Notes: a model not told the origin generated them from the letters alone. A stretch of DNA of 64,000 bases from Lonicera japonica (GCA_021464415.1 CM038465.1:23591839-23655838), one strand, 5' to 3'; shown: positions 23,407 to 34,969, counted from the first letter of the stretch. Program-made: numbers and translations.

Positions 23407-23411
23407 ATAGT

Positions 23412-23666
23412 TTCTAAGTTTTGGTACTCACGCACATTTTTGTATTTGATGTAGATTATTTGTATCAACTAGCAATATTTTTGGTATATGTAACACAGTT
23501 CCGCCAAATATTTAACTTTCGCAAGAGTCATATACCAAAACAACAGTGTAAAAATTTTCAAACGTAAAGATCATATCACAAAAGCCCTTAAAAGAACTTT
23601 TTAAAAATATGGATCAAGTTTGGATCTGTATTGGCACATACTAAAAAAAATTATAATTATATTATA

Positions 23667-23697
<31 letters not shown>

Positions 23698-23894
23698 ATA
23701 AGCTAAATCACATCATTATTTGTCATAAATTCGTAAGAAAATCAAGTGCATATCATATTACTCATTGTATATATAGTTAATATAACAATTAACAAATCAT
23801 CACTCCTAAATATAACAAAATTGTATAAATTTAGAGAGGTACTCACCATAGTCTACCGTAAAAAATACCTAGGATCCAACTACTCTATACATAC

Positions 23895-23929
<35 letters not shown>
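23412..23929. other. Non-coding stretch with (AT)n near 23676-23698 and (TTA)n at 23896-23932
   Basis: No gene seen. The trinucleotide tract directly borders the next repeat segment. Confidence 0.6.
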
Positions 23930-23932
<3 letters not shown>

Positions 23933-24870
23933 GGGTGATGTTTACTATTAATGCGGTAAGCAACCTTTTGCCATCTTTGGTTTTCTCTTTTTCCTAGATA
24001 GAGAAAAAGATGATTCTGCTTCAACAAACTCTATAATCATATAACTTTCACAGCCTGAGGACCACATTTCATTTTATGGCTACTATATACATTTATAAGG
24101 ATATATTGTACTGAATTAATAACCCAGTGTATATATATATAGCTTGCTATTCCATTAATTCAACTTCCTTGAAAATTAAGTTGGAAGTATTGTTAGGAGA
24201 AGGAAATTAACAGTAATTTTTTTTCTAGTTGTGGTTTCTTTTCAAATCACTCTCTCCTATGCTTAGCTGTAATGAAAGAAGTCGACATAAAATCCTCTAG
24301 TACTCTTCACCTCTTTAATTGCATGTGCAATATGCAAGTTAGATCAAATAATGCAGTGCTACACTTACTGTTGTCATTTACATAACATTCAATACTAGAT
24401 ATATTGGTAAATTGTAAATAAATATCAGCAAAATGAAATTGGTAAGACTATCATTTTCCCTCCATATATATGCTTCAAAAGATTCCAAATCCTTCAGTTT
24501 TATATATAACACAGTCTACGAATCAACTCAAGTCATCGATCAACTGAACTGTGAGTAGTGCCAGCATTACTATTGGTTATTGCCCCCTATTGTCCCCAAA
24601 AAAAAAGAGAAAAAGAAAGAAGAGGAGTAACATTTTTCTGTCCCAAATATAGCTTAACTATTTTACTAGTCAATTTTTCAAATTACTAATTTCCATGTAA
24701 CTAATGATAAAATTATTTAGTTATCTTAGAGATTTGGAACTTTGATTCTCCAAAATACGATAACTAATTTCAAAGATTTCAAAAACCTAGTCATGACTAT
24801 TAATTGTTTTAGGGTTGCCTTTTGTGAAAATGGCAGTGAGATAGTAATCAGCATCGGATACATTGTATAA
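23930..24870 (-). repeat. Partial copy D of the window-flank repeat
   Basis: 23930-24240 matches 1-870 (its 490-880 part) and 63480-63840 by shared blocks such as AGAGAAAAAGATGATTC and GAGGACCACATTTCATTTTATGGCTAC. 24700-24870 matches 1-125 inverted. It begins exactly at the AGGGTGATG where the long repeat of copies A and C begins, so it carries the flank without the repeat. Confidence 0.65.
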
Positions 24871-25639
24871 TCTATATAAAAATATTTGAAACTTTTTTCT
24901 TTTCTTTTTTCCTATTGTAATTTTTGTAGGATAGTTATTAGCTAGGCATACTTAATTTTTGTAATTTATTATAGTAATTGTTTCTTTTGAAAAATTAGTA
25001 GGTGATGTCTTCTCCTCTTATAAAAAGAAAGGTATTTTTGTAATTGATATTTTATTCCATTCCTATTCCCAGTTGAACCAAACATCGGCATGGCATCCTA
25101 GATGCCAGGAAAAAAACTTTTCAGGAATCAAGTATGCCCATTCCATTCCCAAAACTCGAACCAAACGAGCCCTAAATGTTGTGTAATTTGTACTACAGTC
25201 AGATCATCATATCATCAACTATAGTGCTCTCTTAACAGCAAATTCAATCTAATACAACAATATATTAGCATAGAGACTTAATTGTCTCATTTATATATAG
25301 ATATATGTCCAATTTTATAAAGACTAGTATCTCTGTATATGCACATATATGATAGTAGTAGATGACGAGCTTCACAAGGATTTTACGATGCTCAATTAAT
25401 AATACTTGTTCTCTTGAATGCGATGCCCCGTCAGTTAGTACGTACTAGATGTTTGAGATATGGAATGCGATGAACCAGCCAAGAAAAGTGGCAAATATAG
25501 CCCATCAGAAATACTAGCTCGGAAGTAAAAACTGACATGAGGATCGAGAACGAGTGCCTCACAGATATATTTAACAACAATTAATCAATATATAGTTCAA
25601 TACCAAGTTCGCCATTAGAGTCAGATATATACATAAATA
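24871..25639. other. Non-coding stretch with a MITE-like fragment at about 25050-25185
   Basis: Only the 25050-25185 part stands out: CCATTCCTATTCCCAGTTGAACCAAAC and ACTCGAACCAAACGAGCCCTAA are phrases typical of plant MITE ends. No clear terminal repeat pair or target duplication was found. Confidence 0.35.
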
Positions 25640-25731
25640 AATAAAAACACACAAAGTAGTAATAGAAGATTATATTATGTAATTCTAGTTAAGGTGTATA
25701 ATTAGGCTTATTTATTTAAATATGATCACTT

Positions 25732-26181
25732 CTAATCAAGCAATCCCATTGACTGTCGTAAAGTGGGGAGAAATAAGAGTAACGTGAGGGAACAGCTCAT
25801 GAGTTCGAAAGCTACAACCAATCTAACCAGTAACAAGCAATTATCTTCGTCTTCAGCGACACAAGAATTATAGGTGGTTGCAGATGCACAGGCAGTCACA
25901 AATGTAAGGGTGGACGTTACCCAATTCCCGATATTATATACATAAACAGCTCTGTAGTTGCCTTGAACCCAACTATTTGCTAAATCTGCACAACAGTTCA
26001 CAAGAACCATGAGGAGGCTCCAGAAGGCCTGCAACCCCATAGCAACAAGGCCAAGCTTGAATGCTGAGAAGCAAGATAAATGGTCACAGATCACAATCAA
26101 AAAAAAAAATGGTGGAAGCTGCGAAACCAAACTGAAGGAGACGACACGTAATGGCTGGGCGAAACCTGCGAAGTACTCCAT
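25732..26181 (-). CDS. CASP-like membrane protein (CASPL5-type)
   Basis: A 149-residue frame from ATG at 26181, near the usual length for this group (about 150-180). Four hydrophobic segments fit the CASP-like fold: about residues 11-32, 43-66, 85-104 and 116-138. LVAMGLQAFWSL and GNWVTSTLTFVTACAS line up with the conserved MGLQ-LWS and GDWVT-TL-F-AACAS parts of CASPL5B/C proteins as I remember them. The Asp usual in the third segment is Asn here (residue 86). The start fits a short N-terminus (MEYFAG). CASP-likes sit in the plasma membrane; relatives form scaffolds for wall modification, but the role of this group is largely unknown. An 11-T run within the first membrane segment would be prone to frameshifts. 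No intron is needed. DNA just downstream recurs at 226-320 and near 63900-63985. Confidence 0.72.
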   Translation of the reverse strand: MEYFAGFAQPLRVVSFSLVSQLPPFFFLIVICDHLSCFSAFKLGLVAMGLQAFWSLLMVLVNCCADLANSWVQGNYRAVYVYNIGNWVTSTLTFVTACASATTYNSCVAEDEDNCLLLVRLVVAFELMSCSLTLLLFLPTLRQSMGLLD

Positions 26182-27185
26182 CCTCCTTGTGTACGTTCAC
26201 GTATATATGAATTTAATTCGACGAAAACCTAGTAAATATATTATACATAATGCATGTGTTGCTCATCTGTTTATGTACTATAGAATGAGTACCATGGATG
26301 TAACATATATGCACACATAAAATAAATGTTTATAGCTTTCATTTTAAATTTTTTATTTGGTAGCAACTCGTGTTAAAAACAATATTAAATATATATTTAT
26401 ATATAATAAATGCAGTCACTTCTTACCCAATATATAAATATATATCTTGGTGCTTCTTTTTATTTACCTATTTCAGGATGATGACATAAGATGAGAGAGA
26501 GATATCAAAATAGAAAAAGAGGGAGAAACAATACGTGAATTGAATTGTAGAAATGGTATTAAAGGAGGACGTCAACTTAAACGGTGTAGTTTTAGTATGA
26601 TTTGAGTCAATTTGTGATGTGTCAATCGGTAATCTGAAAATTGAAATAGAAGATTAGTGTGGCAATGATCAATCATTGAATTCACATGTGTGAGAGGGAG
26701 AAGAGTCGGTGGAAATATCAAGTTGAGAATTTTCATTCACAATAGGATTTTTTATTCTTTTATAAAGGAGGAGGAGGAAATATCAATGGTGAATTTGCAT
26801 TTTAGAATTTTCAACAAGAGAAACAAGACTTTTTGTTAGAGATATAATTGTTTTCAAACTTAAATAGGTGGATGCGTGGTAGTTTTGAACTTAACTAAAT
26901 TTATATGGTAAGACTTAAAAACATGAGATAAACTCACATTTTTAAGTAAGTTCAGGTGGCGGTTTAAAAATTGAAAAAAGGGACTCAAAAAAACATGAGA
27001 AGGTCTCCCGGTTTTTAACAATAAAACCATGACATGGTTTAGCGTTAAAACAATAAAACCTTCTCACGTTTCTTAATTACTTTATGCATCATTTTTACGT
27101 ACCTACACCGTTTACTTGTATATATAACATTGTTCAAATATATACACCATTAATTGAAAGATACACACTTACTTCAATTGAGAGA
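26182..27185. other. Non-coding stretch upstream of the CASP-like gene
   Basis: Would hold the promoter of the minus-strand gene. No distinct promoter motif can be fixed. A short inverted repeat around GAGAAGGT...ACCTTCTC lies near 26997-27066. Confidence 0.4.
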
Positions 27186-27300
27186 TGGGCAGCGGAAATG
27201 GCCACCGAAGGAAAGAGATTGAGAGTAGAGAGGGGTTAGGGCTAGCTTGCAAAATCTGGCCACAGAGAGATTGAGAGTGGAGAGGGGTATTACATGGCGA
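27186..27300 (-). repeat. Fragment of the long A/B/C repeat
   Basis: ATGGCCACCGAAGGAAAGAG and the following GAGATTGAGAGT and TTGCAAAATCTGGCCACA match copy C near 62990-63070. It carries the doubled GAGATTGAGAGTGGAGAGG segment that copies B and C have and A lacks. Confidence 0.7.
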
Positions 27301-27395
27301 TCAATAGAATTGGAGTAAATTACATTAAATAAATCCCTTCCTTTCTCTTTAGTGGCGGGCCCACTGGATTCCAAAACCAAATAATTCCCAACTAA

Positions 27396-27895
27396 GAGCA
27401 TCTCCAACAGTCTTTTAAATTTTTGTTTTGTGTTTAAAATTTACACAATTTGTAAATTTTTTTCTCTCCAGAAGTCTTTTAAAATTGAAATTTGTGTAAA
27501 ATAGTTGTGTAAAATGCGCTCCTATTTTACAATGCCACATCAGCTTTCTCTCTCTTCAACTTTTTTTATAAAAATTGAAAAAGTAATAACTTTAAATGTA
27601 AAATATATATATTAATAAAATTTACATATTTGAAATCTACTCATCAATACCTATAAATCAAGATCCATTGTAATTACAAGATTATTTGTAAAAAAATCAA
27701 GAAAAAATTAATAAGAAAATTGCTTGAATTGATATTTAACATGTGTTAGAATCTTATTTGTTATTTCAAAATTTACACAAAACTTTACAAAAGTACAATT
27801 GGAGCACTTTTTTTTTTAGCATTCAAGTTTTTTGTAAAAGTGAGTTGACACATGTGATTTACAAATCAATTTTTACACTACCATTGGAGATGCTC
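27396..27895. mobile_element. Tourist-type (PIF/Harbinger) MITE, 500 bp
   Basis: Terminal inverted repeats GAGCATCTCCAA and TTGGAGATGCTC, flanked by TAA at 27393-27395 and 27896-27898. The 3-bp TAA duplication and the length fit PIF/Harbinger-related MITEs; this terminal motif is common in plant genomes. Non-coding and non-autonomous. Confidence 0.8.
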
Positions 27896-27898
27896 TAA

Positions 27899-28369
27899 CT
27901 AAAGAGGATTCTAACCGAATTTGTTAAATAAAATTGGGGGACCATATTTTGGGCAAGAAGCTATTTTTAGAAAAAGGCAAACCTTTTGTCCAAAATTTGG
28001 GAACCTTTTTTTTTTATTTTGTAATTCCAATTAAGGACACGCACTAGAAATCATCTGAGTCCATTTTTCAAATTACAAACCTGAGACCTTTTTAAAAAAC
28101 AAATTATCTTTGTCCTTTTTTAATTATATAATTAATAAGAACTGAAAATTGAAATAGAAAAATCAATTTCAAATCACACACTAAAGAAGGTCCTAAAAAT
28201 GGGAAAGGCCACGCCTTTGATAAGGGAAAAGGTTTTGGTGGCATATTTTAATATAAATTAAATAAGCGTTAATAGGTTACAGGTGAATTAGGTGTACTCT
28301 AGTAGTTATTGGCCTATTTTTTTTAGGTTAGTCATAAAAATAAACTTTTTTAATATCAATCCTAACAAA
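27899..28369. other. Non-coding stretch
   Basis: AT-rich, with no gene or element end recognised. Confidence 0.5.
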
Positions 28370-29399
28370 TTGTAACTGAAATTCAAATATATATTTTTTT
28401 AAATAATTGATGGTAATTTTAGAACGGATTACGACTTAGTTTATATATATAGATACAAACCCATCACAGATCTTTAGCATCTCGTCGTCCTTGGTTCAAT
28501 ATCTTTATGCCTTTTTTGATATATTTAAATTTTTAAGAAGATGAACTTTACAATACAAAAAGGGAATTTGGAATAGATGGAGTATGAATTTGGGTCTCGT
28601 GACTGAAAATGTACCATCCACTAAAAGGGAGGTTTTTTGTGAACCGTTGATGGCATTTAAATCAACAACTTGTGTGGTTAATCCTGGAAATCTAAACAAT
28701 CGTGGGTGTAAATATATAGAATAAAGGGATATTCGGTTGGGTCGGTTTTTACATGGTTTAAATTTCATGAAACCGAAGACCGACCAAACGTCTTCGACCC
28801 TTCATTTCTAAGACTAAAACTGAACTTTATTAAAAACATAATCCGTGAAAAATTCTGCCTAATCAATCTGGTTCGATTTCTGTACAACTCTACTTTTAAT
28901 TGCCTAATTTAGGGTGGATTTTCATTATTTGTAATTAAAGGAAAAGACTTAGATCTCTTAAATTCTTCAGAACAAGTGGATTAGCGGGAGACGCCCACCC
29001 GGATCTAAAAGAGATCTCAAGTTTGAATTTCATTATTTAAGTTAAACAAAGAGGCTTAAATGTTTTCTTAATTAAAAAAGGAATCCTATCACTCTATATG
29101 AATGAATGAACCATTACCCTGAGACAGAACATAATATTGTCATTATTATTTCTATTCAATGAATACTTATTTTCAAGGATATTGATAAAAATCTCTTTTG
29201 TTTATGTGAAGAGTTAATTGTTAAAAGACCACCACCACCACCATCTCATTGGCTTGAAGCTACACTCTTAGGTACCTTCTACAAAATTTTCTTCTTTATG
29301 TGTACGTGAGTAAAATAGATAGGGAAAAAAGAAAGACAAAAAAAAGTAGTATGCAGACAAGTAATAATAACGTGACACAGTCGTAAAATAGGGGTTAGG
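28370..29399 (+). repeat. Segment S, first copy, left part
   Basis: Matches 46560-47455 in order: the TAGATACAAACCCATC, CAGATCTTTAGCATCTCGTC, AATATCTTTATGCCTTTTTT and CACCACCACCATCTCATTGG phrases all recur. It continues after the two inserted retroelements at 34853-34964 and 43555-43905. Non-coding. Confidence 0.9.
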
Positions 29400-29459
29400 T
29401 AAATTTTTGACCTGAGGTTGTACTCTTATTTTGATTTAACAATCTTAGAGTTTACGATC

Positions 29460-30735
29460 ATGTCTATATATCAAGGAACCGGTCTTTCCGAAGGTCTCTC
29501 CACCCATAGACCACCTCTATTTGATGGTAAAAATTATAACTAGTTATAATTGGAAAAGTAGAATGAGTATATTTTTACAATCTAGTGATTTTGAACAATG
29601 GAGAGTTGTACTTGAAGGACCCTATGAAATTACCAAAAGAGATGATAGTGGAAAAATTGTTCCTAAGAAAATGTCCGAGTATGATGTAAATGATATTAAG
29701 AAAACTCAATATAATGCTAAAGCCTTAAATGCTTTAAATTGTGCATTAAGCATGGATGAATATAACAAAATTTCTAATTGCAAAACGGCCAAAGAAATTT
29801 GGGATAAACTTGAGGTTACCTACGAAGGAACCACTCAAGTTAAAGATGATAACATAAATATGCTTGTTCATGATTACGAATTATTTAAAATGGAGCCTAA
29901 TGAATCTCTTGCTTCCATGTATAGTAGATTTTCTATTATTACAAATGATTTGGATCTTCTTGGAAAAGTTTATTCTAATGAAGATAAGATAAGAAAAATT
30001 CTTAGGATTCTTTCAAAGAAGTGGCGTCCAAAAGTGACGGCGATTCAAGAAGCAAAGAATCTCAAAACACTCAGCATGGACGAACTTTTGGGATCTCTAA
30101 AAACTCATGAGAAGGAACTTCAAAGAGAAGAAGAAGAGGATACAAAATTAAAGAAAACTTTAGCTCTCAAAACTATCCAACATGAAGATAATGATGTATT
30201 AATGGATGGTGATGAAGACATGGCGCTTCTATCTAGAAAATTTATAAAATTTTTAGCTAAGAAGAAAAATTCTCAAGGAAAGGATAACAAATATCCATCA
30301 TTCTCTAGAAGAAACAACGATCGATCAAATCAACAAAGAGGAGAAAATGAAGAAATCAAAAAGTGCTATTATTATCATGAACCCGGTCATATCAAGCCAA
30401 ATTGTCCCATTACAAAGAAGGAGAAAAGGGATAAACGAGATAAAGTATTCAAACAAGTGAAGCATGCACTAAAAGGAACATGGAGCGATTCCGAAGAAGG
30501 AAAATCGGATGCCGATTCTAGCGATGAAGAAACGGTCAACCTTTGTCTTATGGCAAATGGAGATGAGGTAAATTCTAACTATAGCTCATTTAGTGATAAT
30601 TTTGATGATAATGAAAGTGTGCATAATGACTATGATGAACTATTTACCATTTTTGAAGAATTACATATTAAATTTGAAATTCTCTCAAAAAGATATGCGC
30701 TAGAAAGAAAATTCCATTACTTCTACCAAATGTGA
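29460..30735 (+). pseudogene. SIRE-like gag
   Basis: The first in-frame ATG is at 29460 (reading MSIYQGTGLSEGLS). The frame is lost by a small insertion around TAACTAGTTATAA near 29537-29549 and resumes as a long open stretch to 30735. The gag core is seen in FLQSSDFEQWRVV and NALNCALSMDEY. The zinc knuckle reads CYYYHEPGHIKPNC near 30363, where the second Cys of CX2CX4HX4C has become Tyr. An acidic, serine-rich tail follows. Confidence 0.88.
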
Positions 30736-30781
30736 AACTTTAGAAAAGGAAAACATTGATTTTAAAAAAGAAATCAATTAT

Positions 30782-31204
30782 TTGAAAAAGGGAAAAGAAA
30801 AGGAGACTTCAAACTTACTTGCACTAGAAAATGAGGATTTGAAAGAAAAAGTAAAGGATTTAAGTAATAGTCTAACCAAGTTCACAAATGGAAAAGATAA
30901 CTTGGATAAACTATTGGGAGTACAAAGGTGTATCTTTGATAAAGCCGATTTGGGTTACAATCAAATCCATAACCAAAAAGATTATAAAAATTTCTTCAAA
31001 ACATACACACCGCATAATCCCACTAATCTTTGCTCATTTTGTGGAAGAAACACTCATAATGCACATTCTTGTTATTACAAAGAAAAGAATTTTGCTAAGA
31101 ACAAACTTGCTTGGATTCCTAAAGGAACCACTATGTACAATAATCCCAAAGGACCCAACTTATTTTGGATACCAAAAGAAAAGTTGCTTAAGATTTTGGT
31201 GTAG
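30782..31204 (+). pseudogene. Gag C-terminal spacer with a second cysteine motif
   Basis: A lysine/glutamate-rich, probably coiled-coil stretch (LENEDLKEKVKDL), then CSFCGRNTHNAHSCYYK, a CCHC-like motif followed by WIPKG. This matches the region between gag and protease in SIRE-type elements. It is split from the gag frame by a stop and shift near 30735. Confidence 0.75.
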
Positions 31205-31210
31205 ATTTGC

Positions 31211-31790
31211 ATGAGAGCAAAAGATAGAAAAATAAAATGGTTCTTAGATAGTGGATGCTTGAAACACATGACTGGAGAAAAGAGAAATTTCTTGAGTCAC
31301 ACTCCTAAACGAGGAGGCAACGTTACATTTGGAGACAACACCAAAGGTAAAATCATTGGTATATGTAAAGTTGGTAATAAATCTTCTTATATTGATAATG
31401 TTTTACTTGTTGACGGTTTAAAACATAACTTGCTTAGTATTAGTCAATTATGTGATAAAGATTATGAAGTTATTTTTAAATCCGAATGTTGCATTGTTAA
31501 AAATATTAGTAATAATTCTATCTTGTTTGTTGCTTATAGATCTAATAACGTATATACTCTTGAACTTGATGATTTGTCTCAACAAGATGTTAAATGTTTG
31601 TCCGTGTTGAATGATGTTTCTTGGTTATGGCATAAATAAAAATAATAATAAAAAAAATTAGATCATCCTAATATGGATTTAATTCACAAGTTATCTAAAA
31701 ATGAATTAGTTAAATGATTTCCCAAAACTAAATTTGTTAAAAATAAAATTTGTGATACTTGTTAACTTAGTAAACAACACAAGTCTTCAT
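31211..31790 (+). pseudogene. SIRE-like protease and start of pre-integrase
   Basis: WFLDSGCLKHMTG (near 31240) is the Copia protease active site, with D-S-G intact. LKHNLLSISQLCDK and VSWLWHK follow. The frame then meets a stop at 31637-31639 and an AT-rich interruption. The pre-integrase continues as LDHPNMDLIHKLSKNELVK with more stops, then LSKQHKSSF, and ends abruptly near 31793. Confidence 0.85.
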
Positions 31791-31848
31791 TTTGCATGTT
31801 ATTATAAACTAACAATAATTTTGCGGTCTAAAAATCATTATCTGTTAT

Positions 31849-32591
31849 TCAAAGAAAAGAAGGGAAAAGAATCTGAAGATCATCAGCATCAAAATTCAAA
31901 AAAGTATCGAGACTAGAAGAAGAAGAATCAACAAAAGTATGCTCCATATCTAATAGAGCTGTCCAATCAGGACTCATTTGCTCGGCAACCTCCGCAACAG
32001 TACCACTTTGAGAAAATTGCGATGAATAGCCTTCCAAAGCAGCTTGGTAATCTGACAGAGTCGGATATGCCGGCAAAGCCACATTAGTTAGAAAAGCACT
32101 ATGGTCTAAAAGATTCCCGGTAGTCGGAAGAATTTCAGGTGCATCATTTTCTGCTAACGATAGGAGCCTTGTAGAACTTCTCGGAGGAGCAAAAGAAAAG
32201 CATTGGTTAGCGCTAGAAGACTCTCATAATCGAGCCTCTAATGTTGTCACTCGTAATTGCAAAGCCTCTAACGCTGTCACTCGTGATTGTAACTCTTGTA
32301 CCTTATGTTCAAGAGAAACAATGAGCACAGTACAGCTTTTACTGAGATTCTCGACTCTCGCCTTAGCTTCAAAAAGAAATGAATAGAGAGTCTTAAGATA
32401 TTGATGTTCGGGAATATTTTGTAAAATATTTGCAACACTCTTACCCCGAAAACAGTGAAAATTGTACGATAATCCTGACGACTAATCACATCCTAAAAAA
32501 TTTATGCATATTCACACCATGGCTGACATCTATTGCCTCTATAAGTGCAAGCAGCACAAGAAGAACCTATACAACGAAATGTGTTCGGCAT
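31849..32591 (-). pseudogene. LOB-domain (LBD) transcription factor pseudogene, antisense inside the Copia element
   Basis: From ATG at 32591 on the minus strand: residues 11-28 read SCAACTYRGNRCQPWCEY, the LBD zinc-finger-like CX2CX6CX3C block with all four cysteines. Two stops follow at about codons 30 and 33, in place of the usual P-Y/F-F-P. After a frameshift near 32446 the frame reads GKSVANILQNIPEHQYL (the GAS block position) and a leucine-repeat coiled coil, SLEHKVQELQSRVTALEAL. One more stop is met before an acidic, serine-rich tail ending ILFPSFL at 31849. LBD proteins are plant DNA-binding regulators of organ boundaries and meristems. There is no intron between finger and coil, so it may be a retrocopy or come from an intronless gene. 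Homology is by motif only. Confidence 0.75.
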
Positions 32592-33301
32592 ACTTATGAT
32601 TTACTTTTCGTTCCTCATGGATACTCCCTATAGAAGCTATAAGAAAAAAATGGATCTTGAAAGAGATAACCAGAAAGAGGAGACAAGAGGCATCTAGTAC
32701 TGAAAGAATCCCGAAAACGAAAAGTTGTCATCCTAAAAAGTGAAAAATACAACCCCCCCCCCCCCCCGCGTGCATCTAGAATCCACTGCCCTCGCACGGT
32801 CTAGATTCCTTTTTGATGTTGACATAGGGGGAGAAAATGTGCGTAATGTTGATGTTGCGGTAATATTTTTTGCTGTGGTAAGATTTTTTATAGTGACTTA
32901 AATGTTATGGTAAGATTTTAAATGCTTTAAACTGACTTTAAATAATTTTCTACATTCATACTTTTGAAAGCTTTATTTAAATATATATATATATATATAT
33001 AAAACTATCTCGAGTATTTGCAATACTTTTTAATTGTCATATTTGCATAAATTGAGGGAGAGCATACTATTTATTTACATTTATATGCTATTTATGCTTG
33101 TTATTGTAAACACACATTAATTTATTGTCATCATCAAAAAGGGGGAGACTGTTGACCGAAGGTCTTAATCTTATTTTGATAATAACATTAAATCAATCAT
33201 GTGTAATTTGGGACCATATTATTCATTTACATTTATATGATATTTATGCTTGTAATTGTTAACACACAATAATTTATTGTCATCATCAAAAAGGGGAAGA
33301 T
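32592..33301 (+). other. Non-coding 3' region of the SIRE-like element, with a C15 run and duplicated polypurine tract
   Basis: A run of 15 C lies at 32753-32767. GGGGGAGA tracts occur near 32827, 33144 and, altered, near 33290. A direct duplication of about 153 bp (about 33067-33219 and 33220-33372) includes a polypurine tract and the first bases of the LTR, so there are two LTR-start sequences (TGTTGACCGAAGG at 33149 and TGTTGACCTAAGG at 33302). No env-like frame survives. Confidence 0.7.
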
Positions 33302-34847
33302 TGTTGACCTAAGGTCTTAATCTTATTTTGATAATAACAATAAATTAATCATGTGTAATTTAACATGTTTCTTGATATAAGTATACAGTTCATTTACTTG
33401 AAAAATTCAAGGAAAACATGACAAGGATCAATCTTTCACTATTCGATCATTGGACAAGACAAGGAAGATTAAATATCTCAATGCAAATCATGAAGTACAA
33501 AGGATTAAAACACTATATGAAAAGCTTCAAGGAAAACGTTTCAAATGAAGATCAATCCGAAGAAACAAATCAAAGCATTCGAAGACTCGTTAATTCAATA
33601 ATTGAGTGAGTGCTTAACATTTATGTAAAGTTACTTTATTGATCAAATCCCTATAGCTCAAACATATTCATGCATCTTTTAAAGATTGATTCAAACAAGC
33701 TTGAAATTGAATTTATTTAAAAAATATTATTTTACAAAGACCGAGTTTCAAAATAAATTCATATTAATTTTAAATGATCATATTTTAAGCTATAATAAAA
33801 ATAGGTATCTTAGAAACATATCTTTGAGGTTCAAAAAGCATTAGAATTTTATTTGGAACTAAATTGTTAAATTGCAAAAATATTTTTATTTTATATTTAA
33901 AATTCGCTCAATTTTTGCCCAGTTTTGATCTAACGGTAAGATGGAGGCCTTCCCGAATACCGATCATTTTGAAATTTTACTGTTGTTAGAAAACATCTCC
34001 TGGAACTTTTGACTAAAATTTGAGCATGATCCAACGGTCAAATTGGGAGAAATTAACAAAATAAATTTGAATTTTTTTGTCAAAACTAGCTGTTGGAATG
34101 TTTGAAAATGTATACCTTTGAGCCAAAACCTATCTTAATCATCCCCAAAGGCCATATGGTTTTGCAAGCAATAAATATGAGGTCCTAGACATGTTTTAAC
34201 ACATTTGAATCATTCTACAAACTCATTTTACATAAATTCAAAGTTATTCAAGTATTCAATTCATTTCATTGATCAATCTTTCATCTTTGAAGCTATATAT
34301 TTTTGATCAATCTTGATAACTCTAGTGTGAGCTTCATTTGTAATCTTCAAATATACTTGAGAGTTATTGTATTGGTGTGTATTACCATAAACAATTCATT
34401 TTTCATTTCAAAAGAGAGTGTGTCTCTTTGTAAAGCAAGAGAGCATATCTTGTGATAAGTGTAGTGGGTATAGCTACATTGTGAGTGTTGTGTGCATAAC
34501 AACATTTGTATTGAGGTTTGATCTTCACCCGAAGAAGATTGAATAGTGAAAGTTCTCGGGGAACTAACTGAGCGCGGACGTATGGTTGAAGAAACCGAAC
34601 CGTGAGGACAAAAAGCCTTGGACTTCAAATTGGTTCAATCTTTCTTACTCAATCTCTTTATTTATTTGTTATATTAATTGATTGAAATTGCTCATATTGT
34701 TGTTTATTCTTGGGATTGATTGTTTTCCTTGATAAACTTATTTAACTAAATAGTTTTACTTAAACATTTTGAAAAAGTTTTTAATTCCGCATTAAAGTTT
34801 TTAAACCCTATTCACCCCCCCCCTCTAGGGTTGTTTTCCGACCAACA
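33302..34847 (+). repeat. 3' LTR of the SIRE-like element (1546 bp)
   Basis: TGTTGACCTAAGG to CGACCAACA. It is homologous to the solo LTR at 10967-12523 in the opposite orientation. Its minus-strand 93-codon frame (34347-34628) is mirrored in the solo LTR and is not treated as a gene. Confidence 0.93.
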
Positions 34848-34969
34848 TAAATGACAATTTATCTATATATACTATAGAAAAACAAAGTCACTCAATTCAA
34901 TTATGCCATCAATTTTAGTGGTTTTCCTATTTTACTCTTATTTCATTAATGTAGAAAACAATATGTGAG

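Larger units (their letters stand above)
29405..34847 (+). mobile_element. SIRE-like Copia element, internally gutted, target duplication TAAAT
   Basis: Flanked by TAAAT at 29400-29404 and 34848-34852. The duplicated locus at 47455 has the empty site. Only about 36 bp of the 5' LTR remain (29405-29440, TTTTGACCTGAGG against TGTTGACCTAAGG in the 3' LTR). Gag, protease and the first part of the pre-integrase region follow. Integrase, RT and RNase H are absent; an antisense LOB-domain relic occupies 31849-32591 instead. The 3' LTR is complete. The long LTR and extended gag are typical of SIRE-lineage elements. Confidence 0.93.

Noticed and set aside
23896..23932. (TTA)n tract as a regulatory element
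   Set aside because: Plain microsatellite in non-coding DNA; nothing else supports a function.
31849..32082. First considered a pararetroviral or env-like acidic protein
   Set aside because: Reading further upstream on the minus strand gives the LOB-domain cysteine block and leucine coil in the same gene.
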